A stretch of DNA of 64,000 bases from Haliclona indistincta (GCA_964017065.1 OZ024789.1:3034657-3098656), one strand, 5' to 3'; shown: positions 1-10,093, numbered from the stretch's first letter. The notes: generated from the letters alone by a model not told the origin. Program-made: numbers and translations.

Positions 1-198
1 CTGATTGCTCTCTCCTTGATCTTCTTTGCTTATGTTTCTGGACGATATCATTATAGAGTAAGAGATGAGGTGGTGAATGAGCAGTATCTTATTGAAGAAA
101 TATACGAGAGAGAGATTCTAATTGCAGCAGAAATGGAAGATGAAGATGATGATGATAGTGAATTATTGATTCGCTCAAATGTATCAAAAGAAAATTAA
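1..198 (+). CDS. 3' end of a POT/SLC15-like transporter (left-edge partial)
   Basis: Codons run in frame from base 1. They encode the end of TM12 and the cytoplasmic tail (LIALSLIFFAYVSG, then an Arg/Tyr-rich stretch, then EQYLIEEIYERE and an acidic run). This matches the tails of the complete copies downstream, closest to E3 at about 35.0 kb. The acidic-dileucine stretch DDDSELLI is retained. The last residues are atypical: paralogs end ...VSIQQ, but here the reading frame runs into mobile element RC-A1 and stops after ...VSKEN, so the element supplies the stop codon. The rest of the gene lies left of the window. Whether that part is intact is unknown. Confidence 0.8.
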   Translation: MIALSLIFFAYVSGRYHYRVRDEVVNEQYLIEEIYEREILIAAEMEDEDDDDSELLIRSNVSKEN

Positions 199-570
199 AA
201 AGATTTCTATCGAAATCAAAAGGATGTAGGGTTGTGAAATCTACCACTGGTCAACAATGTAAACTAACAAGGAACAAGCATGGAATGGTAACACGATTGA
301 CTTGCTAACAGACCATAGATCCCTACATCAGTGGCTGCTGTAGTTGACTATAGCTAGTTCAGCTTAGCTTGTTGCTATTGACTGACACCTGACGTGCATT
401 CAGCTTGTGACAGCTTATGTACAGCCACTGATGTAGGGATCTATGGTCTGTTAGCAAGTCAATCGTGTTACCATTCCATGCTTGTTCCTTGTTAGTTTAC
501 ATTGTTGACCAGTGGTAGATTTCACAACCCTACATCCTTTTGATTTCGATAGAAATCTTTTTAATTTTCT
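188..570. repeat. Foldback (long inverted repeat) at the 5' end of RC-A1
   Basis: Two arms of about 150 bp (188-337 and 422-570) are nearly perfect reverse complements separated by an 84-bp loop. Both arms carry the motifs ATGTAGGG and CCCTACATCAG, which echo the element's subterminal repeat. The loop sequence is conserved among copies. Confidence 0.9.
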
Positions 571-1445
571 TGTTTGTGTCCTTTTTTTCTCTTTCAGTGA
601 AGTACAGTTCAATATCATGTAATTACTGTGCCATCTTTGTTTCCACCATTGGTTTGGTTTTCCTGTTGTTGATGGCTTTTCTTTATTATTAACCATTTTA
701 AACTTGTAGCTAAATAATTCTTATGCTGTAGATATCAGCTCGCCTACGCATGCATGAGTACATGTATACAGTGCATACGAGCCCCGCCCACACTTGTTTA
801 CGGCGGTTATAATTATCTGGCAAGGCAGAATGGTGATTCTGCGCTTGCTAGCTTACCGTTCTTCGAAGACTCCAGACAAATATGTGTTCTCCGTGATCTA
901 TACGGCGTGGCGGTACCCAAGCTTGTGCTTGGTCACGTGCGCTAACCACAGCTTGGTCACGTGCGTATTGCGCAATCACTACAATTATTAATGGCGTCTA
1001 ACACTTAGCTGACAATGGATCACGATCGAGAAATCGCGGAATTTATATTGCCGTTTCGCTAAAAACTAAGTTCAAAAGGCACATGCCAGGAGAATTTCAC
1101 GACTGTTCGTGGGTGTTTTGGTCTCGGCACTGCTCACGTAAAGGTGCTAGGCGAGTGGAAGAAAGAAAGAAAGAAAGAAGAAAGAAGAAAGAAGAAAGAA
1201 GAAAACGAAGATGACGAAACTCGATTTTCACCGTTTCCAGGTTCGTCACTTTAGTAACAATCTCGAGCAATCTCCTTGCTACTGTAAGATGGGGCAACGC
1301 CAGATAGCAGATTTAAGTGTCTTTGGACGTATAAAATTCATCACCAGGCGAAATATCAGCGTTTGAACGCTAATACATTGTATGTAGCCGCCATCTTGTT
1401 TTCTCGTTCAACCCTACATAGGGAGACACTACCGTGTCTCCCTAA
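188..1445 (+). mobile_element. Non-autonomous rolling-circle-like element, copy RC-A1
   Basis: This is a 1,258-bp insertion at the stop-codon region of a transporter gene. Aligning the flanks with the empty site at 35.1 kb gives the junctions: left flank ends GTATCAA, right flank resumes TACAGCAG, with no target-site duplication. Order inside: a long foldback (arms 188-337 and 422-570), a subterminal repeat GATGTAGGGTTG (about 223-234), a GAAA-type microsatellite (about 1159-1203), the inverted subterminal repeat CAACCCTACAT (1409-1419), a terminal hairpin with GGGAGACAC arms (1420-1443), and the end CTAA. It has no coding capacity. The architecture matches Helitron/HINE-type elements. It is very similar to the copy at 32.0 kb. 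Confidence 0.75.
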
Positions 1446-1577
1446 TACAGCAGTAGATGCAATAATTTTATTTCACACTCACAGAAAATGATTACACACT
1501 TGCAAAATATGCATCATAATGCATGCAACTCAGAAGTAACTTGTGAATTGAAAAAGCTTATACGGTTATACCTTAAG

Positions 1578-1755
1578 GTCACTATTATTGGCGGGTACAG
1601 AATTTAGCGATTTTACAAACTCCTTGAATTGGCAAGTACTAATTTTAGCATTTCCTTAAACTTTCTAAACATAATTATGCATGTACTATTTTTAGCGAAT
1701 AATTATGATGTTTTCGCTAAATTTGCTAAAATTAGTACCCGCTAATAATAGTGAC
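1578..1755. mobile_element. 178-bp MITE with GTCACTATTATT termini
   Basis: The termini are inverted repeats of 21 bp with one mismatch (GTCACTATTATTGGCGGGTA at the left). Internal sequence is built on the word TTTAGCG/CGCTAAA. A near-identical copy is at 35245-35422. Eroded copies lacking the left end lie at about 19905-20025 and 29665-29806. No target duplication could be defined. Confidence 0.7.
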
Positions 1756-2202
1756 AGTAAGATTACCTTATTGTAGACTAATTTTTTGTTTTTGTTATTT
1801 TTTGTAGATTAATCGAATAATTTTATGAGTCTCAAGCACTTTTCGTCTTCTCCTGCTGCATGTACACAATTCTAGCATATCCCATTGTGTTTTTACATGG
1901 CTTTGGGAATCACATGTGACACAGGTTATCAAAACATTAATTCAATGTGAAATATTAACTACATGTAACTGCATCTGGTGTCAATTACATCCAGTCAGTT
2001 TATTATCCTGTTTTAGCTATAGTTACGACATTGCAGTTATGTTTTAGAGTACAAAGCGTATACCATTTTATGTAGAATTGTACATACACTATTCAAATGT
2101 TTTGAAAGCCACTGCTACTGAATAACTGCCAAATTGTTCCAACAAAGTCATGTTATGTACATACTTATAACTAATCATAACTCAGCTATTTCCTATACAA
2201 AA

Positions 2203-2210
2203 GTATATAG
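2203..2210 (+). promoter_or_regulatory. Candidate TATA box of transporter A1
   Basis: GTATATAG lies about 50 bp before the A1 start codon, inside a short block conserved upstream of all A copies (TATA, then GTTGAGTGACTCTACACATC, then the start). Spacing fits a TATA promoter with a very short 5' UTR. The transcription start is inferred, not seen. Confidence 0.4.
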
Positions 2211-2260
2211 CTGTTGAGTGACTCTACACATCATTCAGTGACCAAGACATCTACCGCAGT

Positions 2261-3973
2261 ATGAAAATTCAAGCATCTCATATTGTTGTTGTTCTGTGTG
2301 CATTTTTGATAAGAACATCTCTTATTGGAACAGACAACTATTTTTATCATACAGGAAATCGTCTTCAAATCACTCTGTTGCTTCTGGCAGTATCTCAAGC
2401 CATAGCTTATCTTCTTTATCCTCTGCTGGGATGGCTGTCAGATGTCTACTTCACCAGATACAAAGTAATCAGATTCACTTTTATTGCAATGACCATTGGA
2501 CAAGTAATAGTAGTTTTGGTAGCTCTATCAATTATGATAGATGACAAACTAGTTTACAAAAAAGTATCAACGATAATTCTATTAATTCTGATATTTCCTG
2601 GAATGCTTTTAATGGTTTTAAGTTTGGGATTTTTTGAAGCAAATGCTATTCAGTTTGGTATGGATCAACTGCTGGAAAGCTCATCAGATCAGCTGAGTTC
2701 TTTTATCCACTGGTATTACTGGAGCGGCTTTGCAGGGCAGTCTATTCCATTAATACTAACAGCAGGAATTACTGTTATAGAGAGTCACTGCATAGTAGCA
2801 AAAACTCATCAATATCCAACAATTGACATTGTACAAAACTATTTCACGTTTTGTATAGCATCAATACAACTAACGCTCACTATTGTAGGACTGATTGTGC
2901 TGATACGTTACAAGAAGAGACTTAACATTGAGAAACCTGGTCATAATCCACTCAAGCTGATCTCCAATGTGCTAAAGTATTCTTGGAAACATAAGTTTCC
3001 TGAAAATCGCAGTGCCTTTACTTACTGGGAAAATGATATTCCCCCTCGCATTGATCTTGGTAAGAATAAGTATGGAGGACCATTCACCACTGAGGAGGTG
3101 GAGGACACCAAGTCATTCTTCCGTATACTCCTCCTTCTCTTCTCTCTACTGGGATTTCATCTATCAGGACATGGCTACTCAACCATAAAACATTTAATGA
3201 TGAACGAGTGTCCTAATGCTTGGTTGTATATATTAATCGGAGACCCAATGAATCTCACAACATTAGTGATTTTTACAGGTATTCCCTTGTATCAACTGAT
3301 CAATGCTCGTTATCATCAGAGATACATTCCTAACATATTCAAGAGAATGGGGCTGGGACTACTTTGCTGTCTACTGAAGGTGATTATTGAAACTACATTG
3401 CAAGTAACTCAAAAAGTATATGCAACTGAACAGTGCAACATTGTAGTGCCCTTAGTTGATTGCCACCGCTCGATGTCACAAGTAAAGTACAATGGTAGTT
3501 GTATTAGTCTTCATAGCGGCTGTACACCTGGTAACAGTATTTTCCTCATACTGCTAGTGGTTCCTCAGATACTACAAGGACTGTCGTTTCTACTGGTGTT
3601 TATGAGTGCCATTGAGTTCATCTGTGCTCAGGCTCCTCTCCGACTGAAGGGACTGCTCATTGGTCTCTGGTATGCCTCACTGTCAGTTCACTACCTACTG
3701 GTAGAGGTTCCTGATATTTATATACCACTAACTGATGGTACTACGTGGGAAATCATTCAAGAAGTGAAGGCATTCCTGATTGCTCTCTCCTTGATCTTCT
3801 TTGCTTATATTTCTAGACGATATCGTTATCGAGTAAGAGATGAGGTGGTGAATGAGCAGTATCTTATTGAAGAAATATATGAGAGAGAGATTAAACTTGC
3901 AGCAGAAATGGAAGATGAAGATGATGACGAAAGTGAATTATTGATTCGCTCAAATGTATCAGTACAGCAGTAG
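2261..3973 (+). CDS. POT/SLC15-like MFS transporter, subfamily A (A1), intact
   Basis: A 570-aa integral membrane protein with 12 predicted TM segments. POT-family marks: the TM2-3 loop GWLSDVYFTRYKVIR (MFS motif A), the TM4-5 stretch NAIQFGMDQLLESSSDQ with FIHWYYWS, VEDTKSFFRILLLLFS at TM7, and the TM10 region SAIEFICAQAPLRLKGLL, which keeps the family glutamate and the QAP..MK-like motif. The usual TM1 ExxER proton-coupling motif is absent. A roughly 70-residue cytoplasmic loop separates TM6 and TM7. The TM9-10 luminal loop has four cysteines and an NGS glycosylation site. The acidic tail contains ESELLI, an acidic-dileucine signal. The start follows the conserved CCGCAGT block. Predicted substrate is peptide-like or other small solutes, by family only. 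Nearly identical to A2 at 36.0 kb. Confidence 0.8.
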   Translation: MKIQASHIVVVLCAFLIRTSLIGTDNYFYHTGNRLQITLLLLAVSQAIAYLLYPLLGWLSDVYFTRYKVIRFTFIAMTIGQVIVVLVALSIMIDDKLVYKKVSTIILLILIFPGMLLMVLSLGFFEANAIQFGMDQLLESSSDQLSSFIHWYYWSGFAGQSIPLILTAGITVIESHCIVAKTHQYPTIDIVQNYFTFCIASIQLTLTIVGLIVLIRYKKRLNIEKPGHNPLKLISNVLKYSWKHKFPENRSAFTYWENDIPPRIDLGKNKYGGPFTTEEVEDTKSFFRILLLLFSLLGFHLSGHGYSTIKHLMMNECPNAWLYILIGDPMNLTTLVIFTGIPLYQLINARYHQRYIPNIFKRMGLGLLCCLLKVIIETTLQVTQKVYATEQCNIVVPLVDCHRSMSQVKYNGSCISLHSGCTPGNSIFLILLVVPQILQGLSFLLVFMSAIEFICAQAPLRLKGLLIGLWYASLSVHYLLVEVPDIYIPLTDGTTWEIIQEVKAFLIALSLIFFAYISRRYRYRVRDEVVNEQYLIEEIYEREIKLAAEMEDEDDDESELLIRSNVSVQQ

Positions 3974-4815
3974 ATGCAATAATTTTATCATTTCACACTC
4001 ATTGAAAATGATTACATACTTGCATGCGACTCAGAAGTAACTTGTGAATTGAATCAACTTACAGTTACACAATTTACTTTATTGTAGATTATTCGAATAA
4101 TCGAATAATTTTATGTGTCTAAAATTTTTCAACTGTAAACTTGTGTCTAGAGCAACTACATATAGGGTTTTAGACCACAGCTAAATGCAATTCTCGAGTT
4201 TGATTGGTCAATTGCAAAGTGTTTAAATCTTTTATTGCCTGCATTCGATTCTCACAGTGTGCATGTGTTTATTTTTTACCAGAAAACTTAAGAGTTTTTA
4301 GCTAGTCTCGAAGATCCTTAGCTAGGTCCGAAGGCCCTGTTTAGGACGACCCTCTCGACTTTGCGCAGTTAGGAGAAGGTTTTAGGGTTTAATTGTCAGT
4401 ACACATTCATTCTGTTATTGCCATGGGAACTGTTCAAACCAGGTGAAATAAGTCATGCCCGTCAATCAATCGGTTTCCGCGGCGTTCTAAATCCCGTATT
4501 CACCTCAATTCGTCACCTGTGAGTTTAATTTGTATCATGTTATTGAAGACGTGAGAGTTTAGAATCACCCTACATAAACTGATTGAGGATCCGGCATAAT
4601 AATACCCTTGATGGGCTTCACCCGTAACACACACATATTTGGTCAGTTATAACATTGACACAGTGATGCTTAGTTTATATGAGTCTTCTTTGTCAACTCT
4701 CTAGTAGCTTTGTTCAATAAAAACAATTCAAGGAAATAATTATTAAGATGTAGTGTTTCTATAATGTATAGTTTGTTCAGCGCAAGTCTACACTGTATGG
4801 GTGTACAGAATTGAG
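3974..4815. other. Spacer between A1 and B1
   Basis: Non-coding. It is homologous to 37689-38390 between A2 and B2, but about 140 bp longer, with extra sequence around 4160-4330. A GGCCCTGTTTAGGACGACCC segment and the text before B (TTCAATAAAAACAATTCAAG) are shared by both. No separate gene or structured element is recognised. Confidence 0.6.
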
Positions 4816-6517
4816 ATGAGTGTTGCAGCAGTTTGTATTGTTGTTTTCTGCTCTTTTGCAATACGAATGTCTTTCATTGGATCAGATTTCTTTGTCTATC
4901 ACTTTGAAAGATTCCTTCTTGCTACACGAGTTTGCTTTGCAGTATCTCAAGCCGTATCATACATTCTCTATCCTCTGCTGGGATGGCTTTCAGATGCTTA
5001 TGTCAGCAGATACAAGGTTATTAGATTGACTTTCATAATCATGATCATTGCATTTTTGGTGGCTGCTTTCTTTGCCATTGCAATTGCATATGATCCTGGA
5101 CCGTTATATGAAAACAAAGTAACAACCACAATATTATTGGTGCTGATTATTCCGTGGATTTTATCAGTTATGCTAAGTCTGGGATTATTTGAGGCTAATG
5201 CTATTCAGTTTGGTATGGATCAACTGTTAGAAAGCTCATCGGATAAGCTGAGTTCATTCATCCACTGGTACTACTGGAGTAGCTATGTGGGACACTTCAT
5301 TCTGTTTTTAATGACAGCAGGGATAGTGGTTATAAACAGCAACTACAAAACCATAACAACTAAGAAACATCAATTTTCAACATCTGATTACATGATAGGT
5401 CGCTTTTTGGCTACCATATCATTATTACAGCTAATGTTAGCTGTAGTAGGACTAGTTGTGCTGATACGCTATAAGAAGAGACTCAACATTGAGAAACCTG
5501 GTCATAATCCACTCAAGCTGATCTACAAGGTGCTGAAGTACGCATGGAAACACAAGTTTCCTAAAAATCGCAGTGCCTTCACTTACTGGGAAAATGACAT
5601 TCCTTCTCGCATTGATCTTGGTAAGAGCAAGTATGGAGGACCATTTACCACTGAAGAGGTGGAGGACACCAAGTCATTCTTTCGTATTCTCCTCCTTCTC
5701 TTCTCTCTACTGGGATTCCATCTATCAGGACATGGCTACTCAACTTTACAGAAGCTCATGCTGAAAGAGTGTCCTAATACTTGGTTGCTTGTATTAATTG
5801 GAGACCCAATGAATCTCACAACAGTTGTAATCTTCACATGTATTCCATTGTATCAGCTGATAAATCCACGTTATCGTCAGAGATACATTCCCAACATATT
5901 CAAGAGAATGGGGCTGGGACTACTCTGCTGTCTACTGAAGGTGATTATTGAGACAACTTTGCAGGCAACTCAGGAATATTATGCAACTCAGCAGTGCAGT
6001 AATAAATATCCACTGTTTGAATGCTACAGCATTAATTCACAAACGCATTTTAATAGCAGTAGGTTCAATGAACACTGTACACCAGGTAACAGTATTTTCC
6101 TCATACTGCTAGTGGTTCCTCAGATACTACAAGGACTGTCGTTTCTATTGGTGTTTATGAGTGCCATTGAGTTCATCTGTGAAGGGACTGCTCATTGGTC
6201 TCTGGTATGCCTCTCTGTCAGTTCACTACCTACTGGTCGAGGTTCCTGATATTTATATACCACTAACTGATGGTACTACGTGGGAAATCATTCAAGAAGT
6301 GAAGGCATTCCTGATTGCTCTCTCCTTGATCTTCTTTGCTTATGTTTCTAGACGATATCGCTATCGAGTAAGAGATGAGGTGGTGAATGAGCAGTATCTT
6401 ATTGAAGATATATATGAGAGAGAGATTCAAGTTGCAGCAAATATGGAAGAAGAAATAATATCGGAAGAAAGTGAATTACTAAGCAGTTTGAGTCAATCAA
6501 CACAGCAGCATCATTAA
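4816..6517 (+). pseudogene. POT/SLC15-like transporter, subfamily B (B1), frameshifted
   Basis: Counterpart of B2 at 38.4 kb. The frame is open from ATG 4816 (an in-frame GTG at 4801 is not needed) to 6249. Relative to every paralog, 20 nt are missing after 6180: CATCTGT is followed directly by GAAGGGAC, which removes the CAQAPLR codons of TM10-11. The frame shifts and stops early. The correct downstream frame continues to 6517 and ends with an acidic tail containing EESELL. Translated as is, the protein would lose TM11, TM12 and the tail. The rest of the sequence is well preserved, so the break is recent. A sequencing or assembly error cannot be excluded without reads. Confidence 0.75.
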
Positions 6518-6705
6518 ATATGTACCGTATTTTGTATTCACATACCTGTTACACACTATTACGCTTTTTATTGCTGCTTAGGCAACTTGTAATTCTTGAT
6601 AACTATTATACATGATTATTATTTGACAAAAAAAATGATGCTATAAGTGTGCAGTCACGTTAATTGTTGTATATTGACTGTATTATACATCGTGACGAAG
6701 ATGGT

Positions 6706-7234
6706 GTTTAACCCATTAATTACTGAAGACAATTTGACTTTTTCTAAGCTGACAGTTTGTCTTGCAATTTTCTTACAACATGCAGTACACTAGCTTTCCA
6801 AACTAGCACTATTCCTGGCATGTCAAAGTTTACGACCATGTAGTAAACTCTGAGGTGGCCACTCCCATTTCAGAATTGAAGCCACTTAAGTGCTGCGTCC
6901 TCGTCATTTTTCAGCCAATTTTGGTCTTCGTTTAGCCCTGGTGACTGATACAAAAACCTGGCGGTGCTATGCCAAAGTATGCATTTCCGGGCATCCTGAA
7001 GCCCCAAAAATGCCGAAAGCGGCGAGGGGCTCCGCCCATTCGAACCCCGGGTTCAAGGGGGACACCCCCTTTAAAAATCCCCCCGTCTCCCGTTCTATAT
7101 AGTTTAGTGGGAAGGGCGCGACGAAAAAAGTGTTTTTTTCAGGTAATTTGCACTTTTCACACTAGTTATGATGTCTAGAGTAGGTGGAGTCAATTATGAC
7201 GCCAAAAGGCGTCATTAGGGGTTAAAGGGTAAAC
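6706..7234 (+). repeat. Dispersed repeat R, copy 1
   Basis: About 530 bp, bounded by GTTTAACCC on the left and GGGGTTAAAGGGTAAAC on the right, i.e. inverted TTAACCC-type ends. A diverged, inverted copy lies at 30984-31583. The internal GC-rich part around 7018-7090 (GGGGCTCCGCCC and CCCCGGGTTCAAGGGGGACA) stands out from the AT-rich surroundings. No protein is recognised in it. Probably an old non-autonomous DNA element. Confidence 0.6.
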
Positions 7235-7823
7235 AATTATGGGTTTGCTATACATGTGACCGACACAGCTTGTCAAAACATTTGTGTAATGATGATACTG
7301 GATGTTTACTGAAGGAAATGTTACTATAACAGATAAGCGCTTGTCTGCCTTTGGTTCAAGTAGAAACTGAAACATGAAAGGTACACTACATTGATGTTGC
7401 AATTGAGCGTTTGAACAGTAAACAGTACAGATATTTCTAGGAACTTAAACTACACAGCACAGTTGTACTGCGTATACATGTATAGTAGTCAAAAACGGTA
7501 CATACTAACTTAAGTAGCTACAATGTAGCTGTTTGACTACTTTACCAAAGTTATTCTATATCATAACCATGCATCTTTAGTGTTATCAACACAGTGCTAT
7601 GTCTACTGTCATGTTTCTTTTGAAATGCATGTCACGTGCACCCACCGGTGTTTTAGAGTATTATACCTGTGTATGCTATTTATGCATACACAAGCTGTTT
7701 ATACACTAATACCCACAGCTACTGCTATTACATACACTGTATACTGATTGTGTAGATGTGTATCTAGATACACTCGTGTTACGTACATGGTGATGTCATA
7801 ACCTAAAATATTTTCTATACAAA

Positions 7824-7833
7824 GTTTATATAA
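7824..7833 (+). promoter_or_regulatory. Candidate TATA box of transporter C
   Basis: TTTATATAAG lies about 60 bp upstream of the C start, at nearly the same distance as the TATA-like word in the A promoters. Inferred from position and conservation only. Confidence 0.4.
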
Positions 7834-7891
7834 GTATAGAGCGACTCGTTGAATGACTCTACGTATCTTTCAGTGAACCAAGTACTGCAGT

Positions 7892-9613
7892 ATGAAAATT
7901 CAAGCATCTCATATCGTCATTCTAAGCTCGTTTTTGATAAGAACATCTCTTATTGGAACAGACAACTACATTTACCATGTAAGAATTCATCTTCAAATCA
8001 CTCTTCTATTTCTGGCAGTATCTCAAGCCATTGCTTATCTTCTCTATCCTCTGCTGGGATGGCTGTCAGATGTCTACTTCACCAGATACAAAGTGATAAG
8101 ATTGGCTTTCATTGCAATGACCATTGGAGAAATGATAACTGCTTTAGTTGTCCTAGTAATTCTGATAGATGACAAACTGACTTACGAAACAGTACCAACA
8201 ATTATACTATTGATGGTGATTGCTCCTGGACTACTCTTAATGGTACTAAGCCTAGGATTGTTTGAGGCCAATGCTATTCAGTTTGGTATGGATCAGCTGT
8301 TGGAAAGCTCATCAGATCAGCTGAGTTCTTTCATTCACTGGTATTACTGGAGTGGCTATGCAGGGCATATCCTTCTATATATACTAACAGTAGTAATGGC
8401 TGTTCTAGAGAGTCACTGTGTAATAGCAAAATCTCATGAATATTTCACAATTGACATCTTACCTATCTATCTCACGCTTTGTTTAGCATTAATACAACTA
8501 ATACTCACTATTGCCGGATTGATTGTGCTGATACGAAATAAACAGAAACTTAACATTGAGAAACCTGGTCACAATCCAATCAAGCTGATCTACAAGGTGC
8601 TGAAGTACACATGGAAACATAAGTTTCCTGAGAATCGCAGTGCCTTCACTTACTGGGAAAATGACATTCCTCCTCGTCTTGACCTTGGTAAGAACAAGTA
8701 TGGAGGACCATTCACCACTGAGGAGGTGGAGGACACCAAGTCATTCTTTCGTATTCTCCTCCTTCTATTCTCTCTACTGGGATTCCATCTATCAGGACAC
8801 GGATACTCAATTGCACAACAGCTAATGATGAATGAATGTCCTAATACATGGTTGCTTTCATTGATTGGAGACCCGATGAACCTCACAATAATTGTAATCT
8901 TTACATGTATTCCTTTATATCAGCTTATCAATACTCAATATCGTCAGAGATACTTTCCCAACATATTCAAGAGAATGGGGCTGGGACTACTTTGCTGTCT
9001 ACTGAAGGTGATTATTGAGATAACTCTGCAGGTAACTCAAGAGCTTTATTCAACTCAACAGTGTGGTAATGATTTCGCTCCACTAGTTAACTGTTACCTT
9101 ATGATTTCAAAGGTAAACTATAATGAAACTTGTGTCAATGCCCTCAGCATTGATCACTGTACACCTGGTAACAGTATGTTCCTCATACTGCTAGTGGTTC
9201 CTCAGATACTACAAGGACTTTCGTTTATACTGGTGTTTATGAGTGCCATTGAGTTCATCTGTGCTCAGGCTCCTCTCCGATTGAAGGGACTGCTCATTGG
9301 TCTCTGGTATGCCTCTCTGTCAGTTCACTACCTTCTGGTAGAGGTTCCTGAAATATATATACCACTAACTGATGGTACTACGTGGGAAATCATTCAAGAA
9401 GTGAAGGCATTCCTGATTGCTCTCTCCTTGATCTTATTTGCTTATGTTTCTGGACGATATCGTTATCGAGTAAGAGATGAGGTGGTGAATGAGCAGTATC
9501 TTATTGAAGAAATATACGAGAGACGGATTCGAATTGCAGCAGAAATGGAAAATGAAGCAGATGAGAACAAATCACTGATTAGTTCAACTGCTACAATGCA
9601 TCAACAATACTAA
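7892..9613 (+). CDS. POT/SLC15-like MFS transporter, subfamily C, intact
   Basis: 573 aa, one exon. The N-terminal half starts MKIQASHIV like subfamily A but diverges through TM3-6. The central loop from NIEKPGHNP to YWENDIPPR and the TM7-12 block match the array consensus. The TM9-10 loop (CGNDFAPLVNC, then YNETC, then DHCTPGNS) is of the E type, with four cysteines and one N-glycosylation site, although the gene's 5' half is A-like. This suggests exchange with an E copy. The tail ENKSLI fits the [DE]xxxL[LI] sorting pattern without the Asp run seen in A. Its 3' half is the closest relative of the second half of the broken A/C gene at 20.6-22.4 kb. It is the only intact C copy in the window. 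Confidence 0.8.
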   Translation: MKIQASHIVILSSFLIRTSLIGTDNYIYHVRIHLQITLLFLAVSQAIAYLLYPLLGWLSDVYFTRYKVIRLAFIAMTIGEMITALVVLVILIDDKLTYETVPTIILLMVIAPGLLLMVLSLGLFEANAIQFGMDQLLESSSDQLSSFIHWYYWSGYAGHILLYILTVVMAVLESHCVIAKSHEYFTIDILPIYLTLCLALIQLILTIAGLIVLIRNKQKLNIEKPGHNPIKLIYKVLKYTWKHKFPENRSAFTYWENDIPPRLDLGKNKYGGPFTTEEVEDTKSFFRILLLLFSLLGFHLSGHGYSIAQQLMMNECPNTWLLSLIGDPMNLTIIVIFTCIPLYQLINTQYRQRYFPNIFKRMGLGLLCCLLKVIIEITLQVTQELYSTQQCGNDFAPLVNCYLMISKVNYNETCVNALSIDHCTPGNSMFLILLVVPQILQGLSFILVFMSAIEFICAQAPLRLKGLLIGLWYASLSVHYLLVEVPEIYIPLTDGTTWEIIQEVKAFLIALSLILFAYVSGRYRYRVRDEVVNEQYLIEEIYERRIRIAAEMENEADENKSLISSTATMHQQY

Positions 9614-10093
9614 ACTGCAGCAGTAAATGTCATTATTATCAAACGTGATTGAGGAAATTTCCTAGTTGCAATGGCTAAATCGTTTCATATTGCGTTATCA
9701 ACATAACTTGTAACTTTCATCCTATTACGATGGACAATTTCTATTTTATATGAACAAAATACAGATTGATCTTCGTGAATTGTTCTAAAAAACCAAGAAA
9801 GCCTTAGGCCTCTATGTATTAATAGCATTCTGCTCGATTCATCGTACACAGTCTATTATACACACACTGTATATCTTAGCTGAAAGGATTTCATGTATAT
9901 TATCAGCTAACTCATTATATTAACTATCTTTGTTATTTGAATCTAAAAACACTTGAATACACCAATTGCTGTACATGCTATATGTTTTTGTGTTATTCAA
10001 CACGCTTGAAGTGCAGGTGTGTAAATAGTTAACTTTTCACTTTTCATAACATATAGTGTCAAAATCACACCATGCACTTCACATCTGGCAGCG
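9614..10093. other. Spacer between C and D1
   Basis: Non-coding, and closely similar to 22445-22944 upstream of D2, part of the 12.85-kb repeated block. No independent feature is seen. Confidence 0.6.

Larger units (their letters stand above)
1446..2260. other. Spacer upstream of transporter A1
   Basis: No coding sequence is seen. This is the former 3' UTR of the preceding transporter plus the A-type upstream region. It is nearly identical to 35.11-35.97 kb and partly to 19.8-20.6 and 29.6-30.46 kb, so it moved as part of a gene block. It contains a MITE at 1578-1755. Confidence 0.7.
6518..7891. other. Spacer between B1 and C
   Basis: No gene is seen. It contains a dispersed repeat (6706-7234) and AT-rich sequence. 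The last about 70 bp before C resemble the A-type promoter block (TATA-like stretch, then GACTCTACGTATC, then the start). Confidence 0.6.

Noticed and set aside
451..696. Open frames inside RC-A copies (also 15935-16423, 33154-33489)
   Set aside because: They read through the foldback arms and differ between copies only by indels. No similarity to a transposase or helicase, and composition follows the inverted repeat.
3060..3130. Short open frames overlapping the transporters in other frames (such as MPSLTGKMTF... at 5573, 8640, 12868, 39148)
   Set aside because: They recur because the underlying transporter DNA is conserved. They are shadows with no start context or independent homology.
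4801..4815. Upstream GTG starts for B1 (and 38376 for B2, 35925 for A2, 58305 for SLC41)
   Set aside because: Eukaryotic genes; an ATG follows at the position conserved among paralogs or after the promoter.
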